A stretch of DNA of 23,713 nucleotides, from positions 1 through 23,713 of IMG/VR virus record IMGVR_UViG_3300009605_000148; one strand, given 5' to 3'. Each line of letters begins with the position of its first letter. Within the stretch, counting starts at the first letter, position 1. Positions 9,721-16,381 of this stretch are shown here, piece by piece. The DNA is from a virus. A model generated the notes under the pieces. That model worked only from the letters and a program-made list of their open reading frames with translations, was not told the DNA's origin and ran no database searches. The translations under genes and the position numbers were made by a program.

Positions 9721-10288
9721 TATTTCATCTTCCTATTCATTTCTTCTGCTTTATATTTCTCTACTTCAGTATGCAACATTAATAAATCTAAAACTAAAGT
9801 GGCTGGCATATTGTAAATTTCCATTGGGCTAATAGAGAAGGCTGTCGCTAGACTATAAACCACAAATAGCGACGATATATCAGGGCTAACGGCCCCGCCT
9901 CTAATCGCCCGCCTTATTGTTCGTTTTTTTCTTCATCCCCCTGCGAAAAACCAGCAAGGGGGTTAGGGAGAATTTCTTTTAATTGGCTCCCAACATAAGG
10001 ATTAAGTTTAAGAATTTCAACGGCGGATAAACTAGGCTCAGTTTTCTCAATGAAATTATCCACAATAAAACGATACATAGCGTTTAAATCTATGTCCATT
10101 TCTTGCGTTTTAGAATTTAACTTCATTACTGAAGTCATCGCCTGTTCAACTTGAAGCCATGTGGGTTCTTTAACCCATATTTTCAAGTATTCTTCTTTAT
10201 CTGGGTGAACTCGAACATATTGAGGTTCGGTTTCAGTTTTAATAAACAAGTCACTTTTGTTTGTTACTACTTTTTTTCCGTTTAACAT
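9720..10288 (-). CDS. Tail assembly chaperone GT-type fusion made by -1 frameshifting
   Basis: If ribosomes slip back one base on the A AAA AAC heptamer (9929-9923), the upstream frame continues for 67 more codons, from CGA at 9923 to TAA at 9722-9720, giving about 189 residues in total. The added part reads RTIRRAIRGG, then a helical domain with SLFVVYSLATAFSISPMEIY, then MPATLVLDLLMLHTEVEKY and a basic end. This helical, Glu/Lys-ended domain resembles the T part of lambda-type G-GT chaperones, which recruits tape measure and tube subunits. The extension has no start codon of its own in a sensible place, occupies the whole gap before the tape measure, and ends with a stop that shares a base with the tape-measure ATG. 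Frameshifting is inferred from sequence only. Confidence 0.8.
9871..9909 (-). other. Possible nested stem-loop downstream of the slippery site
   Basis: The stretch after the heptamer is unusually G/C-rich for this AT-rich window. By eye, GGCGAU (9909-9904) can pair with AUCGUC (9876-9871), enclosing a hairpin GGGGC-CGUUA-GCCCU (9896-9882). The outer stem begins 13 bases after the heptamer, somewhat farther than the 5-9 bases usual for a stimulatory structure, so its role is uncertain. No folding program was run. Confidence 0.35.
9914..10288 (-). CDS. Tail assembly chaperone, G-type (unshifted product)
   Basis: A 124-residue protein starting MLNGKKVVTNKSDLF and ending GFSQGDEEKNEQ. Residues 20-45 are rich in strands with a YVRVHPDKEEYLKIWVKEPT pattern; the rest is helical (MYRFIVDNFIEKTEPSLSAV, then EILKLNPYVGSQLKEIL). 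Such small proteins between tube and tape measure are the G component of siphovirus tail chaperones: they coat the tape measure during tube assembly and are not in the virion. A GTG three codons upstream (10297) is possible, but the ATG at 10288 has AGGTG six bases before it, so I prefer ATG. The gene overlaps the preceding lysine-rich gene by about 38 bases. The acidic, unstructured C-terminus carrying the slippery heptamer is the usual arrangement for this family. Confidence 0.85.
   Translation of the reverse strand: MLNGKKVVTNKSDLFIKTETEPQYVRVHPDKEEYLKIWVKEPTWLQVEQAMTSVMKLNSKTQEMDIDLNAMYRFIVDNFIEKTEPSLSAVEILKLNPYVGSQLKEILPNPLAGFSQGDEEKNEQ
9923..9929 (-). promoter_or_regulatory. Slippery heptamer A AAA AAC for -1 ribosomal frameshifting
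   Basis: In the chaperone reading frame the bases run GAA GAA AAA AAC GAA CAA TAA. The heptamer fits X XXY YYZ with X and Y both A, so both tRNAs can re-pair after a one-base backward slip. It lies nine bases before the zero-frame stop, and the -1 frame opens into a 67-codon chaperone-like extension. Confidence 0.8.
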
Positions 10289-10385
10289 TTTTCGCACCTA
10301 CTAACTTACTTGTCTTGGTGGACTTTATTTTCTTTATTGGTTTTTCCTTATTACGCTTAAGTGCTAATTTTTCCCACTTATCCAT
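10251..10385 (-). CDS. Lysine-rich 44-residue protein of unknown function
   Basis: An ATG at 10385 follows GGTGAT by three bases, and that GGTGA contains the TGA stop of the tail-tube gene, so initiation is well supported. The product has 16 Lys and 2 Arg in 44 residues, with motifs such as KPIKKIKS and KNVKRKKSSNKQK, only three acidic residues, and no hydrophobic core. It is probably disordered and nucleic-acid or polyanion binding, but I cannot name a function. It overlaps the chaperone start by about 38 bases. Longer reading from 10460 would run back into the tube gene and lacks a ribosome binding site. It might be a translational-coupling leader for the chaperone rather than a protein with its own role. 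Confidence 0.6.
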   Translation of the reverse strand: MDKWEKLALKRNKEKPIKKIKSTKTSKLVGAKNVKRKKSSNKQK

Positions 10386-10389
10386 AATA

Positions 10390-12189
10390 TCACCCCTGTA
10401 ATACCCAATGGGTTTTAACGGTGCAAGTATTAAGATTTCTAGGCATAACGGTGGCATCAACAGTAATTGGTCCTTTATCCTCTGGTATTGTCCAATTACT
10501 TGCCGTTAAGTGATAATCTTGGAATTTCATTATTATTTGCTCACCATTAGGCTTATCAAATTGTAAATCAATAGTGCTAGTGCCAGAAGCAACCTCCGTT
10601 TCTGTAAATAACTCTTGAAATAGTGCATCATCGGTTACTATAGCCGTAAATGTTAATTCATAATTTCTTTGTCCCGGTAATGCGGATTTAATATCCTTTG
10701 ACCCAACCCCAACAAATCTCTTATCCATTAAATTATTATTAATAGTTAAACTTAAGGTTGAAATTTTAAGGAATTGCTGACCAAATATATTAAAGGTTCC
10801 ACTTGAAAAGAAGAAAGGTTCAAGTAATTCTGCATCCCCCGATGGGGCATAATTAAATAAATCAGTATTAGTGGTTGTTCCTGCTCTTGCTTCATATTTA
10901 GTTGTGCCTATTACTTGGTTAATATCAGTAACTCCCCTTGTATTCAAATCAAGAGTCATTTTAACCTCTTCATTTTCATTTGCTGTCATTGTTAATGTAT
11001 TAACTCTATTTCCTCTAGCAACCCTAACAAAAGTATTAGATTCAGCCTTTGGGCTGAACATTAAAGTTTGGCTTGATAATGAACCACCAGTTGTTGCGTC
11101 TGATAATTCAAATTCAGTAACACTAGTAACAGAAGCAACAGTAGCACCTACTGGAATACCTGTTCCCGATACTGTATCACCAACACTAATTACTGTGCCT
11201 GTTCCCGCTGTTGAAGTATGAGTAATAGTTGGGTCATTATTATATGCTCCACCACCGATAGTATGTTGGTCTGTTAATAATGAAGATGGATTTTTTGCAA
11301 TTGATTGTTCAAGGGCAAATGAGGGTAAATCTTCTCCTTCTAATTCAATAAATCTATATGTAATTGCATTAGTTATATCAATAGCAGTGGAAGTTGTTCT
11401 AGTTAATAATTCTAAATCCGTATATGTATCTGAAGTTTTTAGAACAGGGGGAACTAAAGTAGTAGAATCTTTTGCTGTCCTATAAAAGATTGGCCCAGTA
11501 TTAACATGGTCCTCAACAGCATCATCAGTTCCACCACCCACATTCGCTGTATCAATATACACATCATTATTATTAGCAGCATCATATTCCGATGTAGGGG
11601 CAGTAGTAGCAAATGTGCAAGTAACTTGGTCACAAGAGCCTAACGCATAATAAAGCCATGCAGCATGATTAGCCACCAAAGCAATATTACCACCAGAAGC
11701 AGTTTTAATTCCCTTATACTGATGAGTAAAATTTCTTGAACCACCAAGAGCCAAATTTAATTGTTTCATTTCTACATCAACATTAGGAAATGTTCCTGTT
11801 TCTACTAATCCTAACCAATTATCTGCATTAAGCCGAGCAATTGCGCTATTTTTTTCTCCGGGGCAAGGAGTTCCATAACTTCTAATTACTGCAAAACTAC
11901 TAGCATCAGCAATAGTAATTGAATGAGCAGGAGAAATAGTAAAGGCTGTGGCAGTATTACCTGTAATAGTATGGGTTGAATCAGGAACAGTAGCAGATGG
12001 TGATTCATATAGGTCAAGAGTAGAACCTATGTATAAATCAGGAACCAATGCAAAATTACTATTAAATAACGCATCAGTTTCTAAAGTTGTAGAGTCACTA
12101 GAAATATCTAATAACACAAACAAATCCACTTCAGGAACAAGGGTTAAACTTGCTCCGCTTCCTAAAAATATATCGGTGTTTACTGCCAT
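10390..12189 (-). CDS. Major tail tube protein, large multi-domain form
   Basis: A 599-residue protein. The segment SAIARLNADNWLGLVETGTF to GIKTASGGNIALVANHAAWL (about residues 116-176) and the C-terminal DLQFDKPNGEQIIMKFQDYH, TVDATVMPRN region (about 545-590) look like tube-protein strands. The order tube, chaperone with frameshift, tape measure supports the role of building the tail tube. At 599 residues it is much longer than simple tube proteins (often 150-300), because of apparent beta insertions: one at about 40-105 (TITGNTATAFTIS) and one at about 318-375 (GDTVSGTGIPVGATVASVTS), a module type common in phage structural proteins. Start: ATG 12189, preceded by GGGAG; the in-frame GTG at 12198 lies next to that GGGAG and is less likely. 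The stop TGA forms part of the next ribosome binding site. Confidence 0.75.
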   Translation of the reverse strand: MAVNTDIFLGSGASLTLVPEVDLFVLLDISSDSTTLETDALFNSNFALVPDLYIGSTLDLYESPSATVPDSTHTITGNTATAFTISPAHSITIADASSFAVIRSYGTPCPGEKNSAIARLNADNWLGLVETGTFPNVDVEMKQLNLALGGSRNFTHQYKGIKTASGGNIALVANHAAWLYYALGSCDQVTCTFATTAPTSEYDAANNNDVYIDTANVGGGTDDAVEDHVNTGPIFYRTAKDSTTLVPPVLKTSDTYTDLELLTRTTSTAIDITNAITYRFIELEGEDLPSFALEQSIAKNPSSLLTDQHTIGGGAYNNDPTITHTSTAGTGTVISVGDTVSGTGIPVGATVASVTSVTEFELSDATTGGSLSSQTLMFSPKAESNTFVRVARGNRVNTLTMTANENEEVKMTLDLNTRGVTDINQVIGTTKYEARAGTTTNTDLFNYAPSGDAELLEPFFFSSGTFNIFGQQFLKISTLSLTINNNLMDKRFVGVGSKDIKSALPGQRNYELTFTAIVTDDALFQELFTETEVASGTSTIDLQFDKPNGEQIIMKFQDYHLTASNWTIPEDKGPITVDATVMPRNLNTCTVKTHWVLQG

Positions 12190-12221
12190 TTTATTCACAC
12201 TCCCGTTTAATTACAAACGGA

Positions 12222-12779
12222 CTAGGGTAGGGAGGTTGCGAATCTTTTTAATTCTATCGTAACTTTATATCCAAATATTCTTTTATTTCTATCATTAGAT
12301 TCTGTTCTTGAACCTACAAAAATTTGATTGAACTTAGCCGAATTACCACTTACTGTTATAGTGGCTCCCCGCCTGTTCGCTTCAAGCCTATGACGGGCTA
12401 TCTTATAGAGGCTTTCCAATCTATCCCTCGCAAAGTTTGCATCGGAGGCTCCCCTATCATCTTGAATACATCTAATGTGCATTGTAAGGCTATAAGTTTC
12501 ATCTCTAATTACCCAATCAATTGTAGGATAATTAATTGATTGTGAATCTTCAAAAACCACAATTAAGTCTGATGTTTGACTTGCAGTTGGATTAGAAAGG
12601 TCATAGCGCAATGCTTTATTTTTATTCATATTGCGAATATCTACAATTGTCGGTGTAACTTGATGACCCGATAAACCTGCTGCTGTTGCGGAACCTGCCC
12701 AAGTATTAGTGCCAGAATAATCAGATTGAGTAATATTAGTTCCGTTGAGTAATTCAACGAGATAAGTTACTTCATCCAA
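12222..12779 (-). CDS. Putative tail terminator / tail completion protein
   Basis: A 185-residue protein starting at TTG 12779, four bases after GGTGAT (a GTG at 12788 lies inside that site). The N-terminus LDEVTYLVELLNGTNI is followed by a loop and the segment VTPTIVDIRNMNKNKALRYD. Then comes a core of alternating strands: SDLIVVFEDSQS, IDWVIRDETYSLTMHIRCI. A helix follows (ANFARDRLESLYKIARHRLE), and the end is FGYKVTIELKRFATSLP. This helix-strand layout and size, and its place just before the tube gene, fit tail-terminator or tail-completion proteins that cap the tube and join it to the head. The Arg-rich helix is characteristic of neither alternative. Family name not established from sequence alone. 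Confidence 0.6.
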   Translation of the reverse strand: MDEVTYLVELLNGTNITQSDYSGTNTWAGSATAAGLSGHQVTPTIVDIRNMNKNKALRYDLSNPTASQTSDLIVVFEDSQSINYPTIDWVIRDETYSLTMHIRCIQDDRGASDANFARDRLESLYKIARHRLEANRRGATITVSGNSAKFNQIFVGSRTESNDRNKRIFGYKVTIELKRFATSLP

Positions 12780-12784
12780 ATATA

Positions 12785-13315
12785 TCACCTTCTCATTAAG
12801 TTAGTTATCATTTCATTTAATGCGTTATTAAATATATTAGCATATAAATCATTTCCTTGAGCATGATATGTTGAATTAATTAAAGTATCTCCACCTAAAT
12901 CTCTCCACATTAATTCAACGGCTATCCTATAATCATTATTTGCTTCTGGTAATCTTGCGGTAATTTCGTTAAATAATAATCTAAATGCTTTTCTTCTAAT
13001 TAAATTAGTTAAATCATCAATATCTATAGTTCCATCTTCATTTCTTTGGACTTTTGTATTAGAATCTATTTCCCCAACTTTAGATTGTGCAGCGTGAATT
13101 GCCTCATGACTTATGCTATCTCCTATTCTTTCAAGTGCCTCTTCTTCTGTAAGGTCATAATCCCCTTCTCCTACATCATTTAATAATTGTGTCATACTAG
13201 ATAAATTCATTATTATTTTATCTTCATTAATAACATATCTTCCATATTTCGTTGGTCTATCTGGATTATGTTCAAAGTCAATATCCGTTTTAAGTATGGA
13301 AAACCAATCAGCCAA
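12785..13315 (-). CDS. HExxH metalloprotease-like protein in the neck-gene position
   Basis: A 176-residue protein with the zinc-protease motif HEAIH (residues 70-74 from the chosen start, within SISHEAIHAAQ) and, 43 residues later, FNEITARL, whose Glu117 could be the third zinc ligand in a gluzincin-like arrangement. The N-terminus (LADWFSILKTDIDFEH) and the C-terminal helices (YANIFNNALNEMITNLMRR) are unassigned. The preferred start is TTG 13315, five bases after GGTGA; the GTG at 13324 is inside that site. The gene occupies the slot between connector and tail terminator where HK97 gp10-like neck proteins usually sit. So it may be a structural neck protein with a degenerate protease fold, or an active protease acting on virion proteins or host surfaces. 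Activity is inferred from motifs only. Confidence 0.6.
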   Translation of the reverse strand: MADWFSILKTDIDFEHNPDRPTKYGRYVINEDKIIMNLSSMTQLLNDVGEGDYDLTEEEALERIGDSISHEAIHAAQSKVGEIDSNTKVQRNEDGTIDIDDLTNLIRRKAFRLLFNEITARLPEANNDYRIAVELMWRDLGGDTLINSTYHAQGNDLYANIFNNALNEMITNLMRR

Positions 13316-13520
13316 GTTTCTCACCTAACTCTTTTTTAAATGATTCTGCTATTTGTTGTGAAACTTTTACTTCAACTTCCCTCATAATGTCCTTATCGGA
13401 GCGCATTATAGCCATATCAGGAAAAACATCTGCAATTATCTGTTCTCTTTCCTTTTCCAAGGCTACTAAACGCTTAATTTCCTTACGAATATTTTTCGCA
13501 ATATTAATAGTATTTTCCAT
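13308..13520 (-). CDS. Small charged helical protein, 70 aa
   Basis: Starts at ATG 13520, three bases after GAGTGAT, whose TGA is the stop of the connector gene; the in-frame TTG at 13532 is inside the upstream gene and has no site. The product is almost wholly helical and charged: KNIRKEIKRLVALEKEREQI in the first half, then EVEVKVSQQIAESFKKELGE at the end, with a short break (VFPDMAIMRS). It probably forms a helical bundle or coiled coil. It overlaps the metalloprotease-like gene by eight bases. I recognise no family; a small head-completion or neck factor is the natural guess from position. Confidence 0.6.
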   Translation of the reverse strand: MENTINIAKNIRKEIKRLVALEKEREQIIADVFPDMAIMRSDKDIMREVEVKVSQQIAESFKKELGEKLG

Positions 13521-13524
13521 GTAA

Positions 13525-14622
13525 TCACTCAATAAGGAATATAGTTTCTGTTAACATACCTAATAGTTTATCCGATTCTGCTTTAAGTAAATCATATTTA
13601 CTTTTAATGTCAATTTGCGCCCCACTTTCAGCAATTAAAACCGTCGAATCATCATGCCTTAGCACTTCACACGCCACTAATTTAGTAGTAGCATCCGAAA
13701 TAATACCCGGAACTCGGCCCTTTCCAGCAATATATGTTGCCCTAATTGATTGTCTTTCTTGGTAAGGAAAATTTCTCCTAAAGAATATTTTTCCATCGGA
13801 TTCTATTGCCCAATAATCACCTAGACGACGCATTTCTTCATTATCAGTAAAATCACCTTTAGATAATCCTGTTCCTGTAACTGCAATTGTGCTATTTGAG
13901 CCATCTTCACCCGGTAAAAGGGAAGAAATAATAACTTTAACATCATTATCTTCGTAATCAGTTGTCGCATAAAAATAATTTGAAATATTAACTGAAGCGG
14001 CTCCATCTTGTAGGGATTTAGCGGCAGTTGCACCTGTAACATCAGCAGTTCTTGAAGGATAAACTTCGTTAATTAATGCTACAATTTCTTCTGCCGCAGT
14101 TTTATTACCATAAGTGTCATTAAAAGTAGTAGCGGTTGAACCAGTGGATAATGTAAATACCCTAGAAGTCCCACTAAAACCCGGAGCCTTTAATACAATA
14201 GAAGTTAGATTGGTATAATCTGAAATAGTTACTGTTGCAGTAGCCGACGCTAAATCTTTCCAAGAATTACCTTGCCATACTTCTAACCTAATTATTTTTC
14301 TAATGTTTGGGCTTCGTAATTGGGTATAGCCTACAAAATCTGTCCAATAAGCCGGTAAATTTCTATGCACACCCGAAAAAGAAAAATTATGATATTCTTG
14401 AGTATAAGTAATTGGTCGCCATGAAGTATCAGTTAGTTCATCAATATAATCTTCTGTCCTTTTAATAAACTCCCCAATTTGAGCATATGTTGGCGAACTA
14501 CTTGCAGTAAAGGCAGGAATTTGTAATAAGTCGGCTACTAAACCAGAATTAGTATAATATCCTTGCCCCGTAGCATAATCGGGAGCAATAGCCGTATAAT
14601 CAGATGGTGATGAGTATTTCAT
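13525..14622 (-). CDS. Head-tail connector (adaptor) protein with a large insertion
   Basis: A 365-residue protein. The N-terminal helical segment (QIGEFIKRTEDYIDELTDTS, about residues 47-66) and the C-terminal segment with VPGIISDATTKLVACEVLRH followed by a helix (about 307-360) match the helical core of head-tail adaptors (HK97 gp6-like), which dock under the portal. Between them lies a beta-rich insertion of about 130 residues (about 128-260), including TVTISDYTNLTSIVLKAPGF and AAEEIVALINEV, resembling domains found in many phage structural proteins. The start ATG 14622 overlaps the upstream stop as ATGA, with GGGGAT ahead. Simple adaptors are about 100-200 residues, so the insertion is what makes this one large; it may project from the neck. 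Confidence 0.65.
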   Translation of the reverse strand: MKYSSPSDYTAIAPDYATGQGYYTNSGLVADLLQIPAFTASSSPTYAQIGEFIKRTEDYIDELTDTSWRPITYTQEYHNFSFSGVHRNLPAYWTDFVGYTQLRSPNIRKIIRLEVWQGNSWKDLASATATVTISDYTNLTSIVLKAPGFSGTSRVFTLSTGSTATTFNDTYGNKTAAEEIVALINEVYPSRTADVTGATAAKSLQDGAASVNISNYFYATTDYEDNDVKVIISSLLPGEDGSNSTIAVTGTGLSKGDFTDNEEMRRLGDYWAIESDGKIFFRRNFPYQERQSIRATYIAGKGRVPGIISDATTKLVACEVLRHDDSTVLIAESGAQIDIKSKYDLLKAESDKLLGMLTETIFLIE

Positions 14623-15740
14623 GATAATCCCCGAATGGCTTGTTCTAATCTTTTAATTCGACCTTTAATTTCTTGAATGAGTTCTGTTCTTGCTTCCGAG
14701 CGTTCATGTAATTGAAATCTACTTAATTCTCCTTTCTTTTTCTTTTTGGCTGGTTTTATTGCAGAAGTGGTCTGTGGAGTTAAAAGTTCTGAAGGCATTT
14801 CGTGAGTAGTTTCTATTTTACCACTATAACTTAGTTTATTGTCAGATGTTTTAAGTGGAACATTAATCATGATGCCAAAATATTTACCTTTAATAGACAT
14901 TGTTGTTACATATCTTGGGTTTAATATGACATTTTTGTATTCTCGGCTCTTTCTTTCTTTCTTAATATTATCATAAATTTCTTTCATAATAAATTCTTTA
15001 AGATTATCTTGATTATTTAATAATAGTATTCTCGCCGCATCTACTTCTAATGAATCCTCCATATTAGAAGTAGAACCCTTTGGTTCAAACTTAGGACTAT
15101 CTAATCCTAATTCCGTTAATTTTTCTGTATTATCATCAACAGTTTCATTATATTCTAATGTAAAATCAAAACTTACATTATTTTCCGAACGGGTTTTAGG
15201 TTTAAACTCATCTACTGAGTGTTGAAAATTAATAATATCTAATTGATAATCTACGGATAAAAACTCTTCTAAAGATTCTTCATATCTATTACTTAGAATT
15301 TGCATAGTATCATCAGTAGATTCAAACTCAATCATTTTAAATTCACTTAATTTATTACCAGATTGACCCAAAGTAATATCTTCAAACTTGCCTAGAATTG
15401 ACATTCCTACTTCACCATATTCCATCGCTATAAGAGAATCGTATAACGAGGCTTTTTTAATTTTTTCTAACCCAACAAGAAAAATCTGTTTCGCTTTATC
15501 AGCATTATGAGAATAATTTTCACTTTCGGCTATTTCTGGTAATTCCAATTCGATAATATAATCTAAGTTAATAACATCGCCTAAAGGTCTATTCTTAACT
15601 TGGGTTGCCTTTCCACCAAAGGCTCCACCAACAACATAACGCAACATATCATAATAAATGATTTCTTGCATCGGTAAAGAGGATAAATTTTTAGCCTCTT
15701 CTTCGGGGGGAAACCAAGGATAAAGCGTTACGCCAGCCAT
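14619..15740 (-). CDS. Unassigned morphogenesis protein, 373 aa
   Basis: I do not recognise this protein. It starts MAGVTLYPWFPPEEEAKNLS (ATG 15740, no clear ribosome binding site; it overlaps the preceding stop by 13 bases). The middle (about residues 60-240) is acidic and mixed, with EIAESENYSHNADKAKQIFL and YEESLEEFLSVDYQLDIINF. A region of basic strands follows (YKNVILNPRYVTTMSIKGKY, about 273-292). The end is a Lys-run linker (KPAKKKKKGELSR) and a C-terminal helix with alternating charge, likely a coiled coil. It sits just before the connector gene, so a head-vertex, portal-associated or packaging role is possible. Nothing in it looks like a portal or terminase. Confidence 0.5.
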   Translation of the reverse strand: MAGVTLYPWFPPEEEAKNLSSLPMQEIIYYDMLRYVVGGAFGGKATQVKNRPLGDVINLDYIIELELPEIAESENYSHNADKAKQIFLVGLEKIKKASLYDSLIAMEYGEVGMSILGKFEDITLGQSGNKLSEFKMIEFESTDDTMQILSNRYEESLEEFLSVDYQLDIINFQHSVDEFKPKTRSENNVSFDFTLEYNETVDDNTEKLTELGLDSPKFEPKGSTSNMEDSLEVDAARILLLNNQDNLKEFIMKEIYDNIKKERKSREYKNVILNPRYVTTMSIKGKYFGIMINVPLKTSDNKLSYSGKIETTHEMPSELLTPQTTSAIKPAKKKKKGELSRFQLHERSEARTELIQEIKGRIKRLEQAIRGLS

Positions 15741-16381
15741 TTAGCCCAAGCCGCCCCCTTAGCAATCATTGAACCTAAGTGTATTCCACTAGTAGGGGGA
15801 GTATAGGTCATTTGACCAGAATTAGGGTCAACCCAATAAGGATTATTCATTTGGTCGTAACCAACCGGAGGAACGGGATAACCGGAATCATTCGCCATAC
15901 CGCCCATAGGTTGCCCCGTAGGGCCGCCATACGCAGGGCTAGTCGGCTGCATGGGCATTTGTGCTGCCGGGGCTGCTGCCGGTGATTGAGGGGCAAATCC
16001 TTGCGACTCAAGGTATTGCTGTTTAGCCAATTTACGCTGCATAACCACTTCATCGTTTAATGTTGAGGCTAAAAGTTGTTGCAGGTCTAAAGTAATGTTT
16101 TCTTGAGTAATTCGTTCATATTCTCTTAATGAATTCTCCTGTAATTTAATATGGCCAGAGGTAGTTTCATGCACAAATTCTAATTTGGATAACATTTGTG
16201 ATACTACTCTTTCAATAACATCTTCCATTAATTTTTCCAATGCAATAAAAAAGCCTTCTCCATGATATTGAAAAAATTCTTCTACATGATTTTCCTGTAA
16301 AGTTAACAGGTTATTCACTGTCTTAAAATTCTGTTGATTTGTGTCTTGCACCGCTCTCATTATTTTTCTATTCGTCATCAT
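15728..16381 (-). CDS. Helical protein with Pro/Gly/Met-rich C-terminal tail, 217 aa
   Basis: The first 125 residues are helical, with coiled-coil character (FFIALEKLMEDVIERVVSQM, then SLREYERITQENITLDLQQL and a helix rich in Gln/Lys). Residues about 128-195 are a low-complexity tail of Pro, Ala, Met, Gly, Gln and Tyr (for example MPMQPTSPAYGGPTGQPMGG, then YPVPPVGYDQMNNPYWVDPN). The last 20 residues (IHLGSMIAKGAAWAKWLA) could form an amphipathic or membrane-touching helix. Two adjacent ATG codons at 16381 and 16378 both follow GGAGTGAT; I take the first. The start overlaps the upstream stop by 14 bases. The tail resembles flexible linkers in membrane-associated or scaffold proteins; no function can be assigned. 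Confidence 0.55.
   Translation of the reverse strand: MMTNRKIMRAVQDTNQQNFKTVNNLLTLQENHVEEFFQYHGEGFFIALEKLMEDVIERVVSQMLSKLEFVHETTSGHIKLQENSLREYERITQENITLDLQQLLASTLNDEVVMQRKLAKQQYLESQGFAPQSPAAAPAAQMPMQPTSPAYGGPTGQPMGGMANDSGYPVPPVGYDQMNNPYWVDPNSGQMTYTPPTSGIHLGSMIAKGAAWAKWLA

Noticed and set aside
10266-10280. A run of seven A bases where the 44-residue gene overlaps the chaperone, considered as a second frameshift site
   Set aside because: Joining the two frames would need a +1 shift, the chaperone has its own ATG with a good site, and no heptamer of the right phase exists.
10390-12198. Tail sheath as an alternative for the 599-residue protein
   Set aside because: The protein lacks the sheath-like C-terminal pattern I would expect, and chaperone and tape measure follow it directly, as for a tube gene; no separate tube gene is present.
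15779-16053. Short frames opposite and within the Pro/Gly-rich protein (both strands)
   Set aside because: Their Arg/His/Pro-rich composition is the expected shadow of the low-complexity coding sequence, with no ribosome binding sites.
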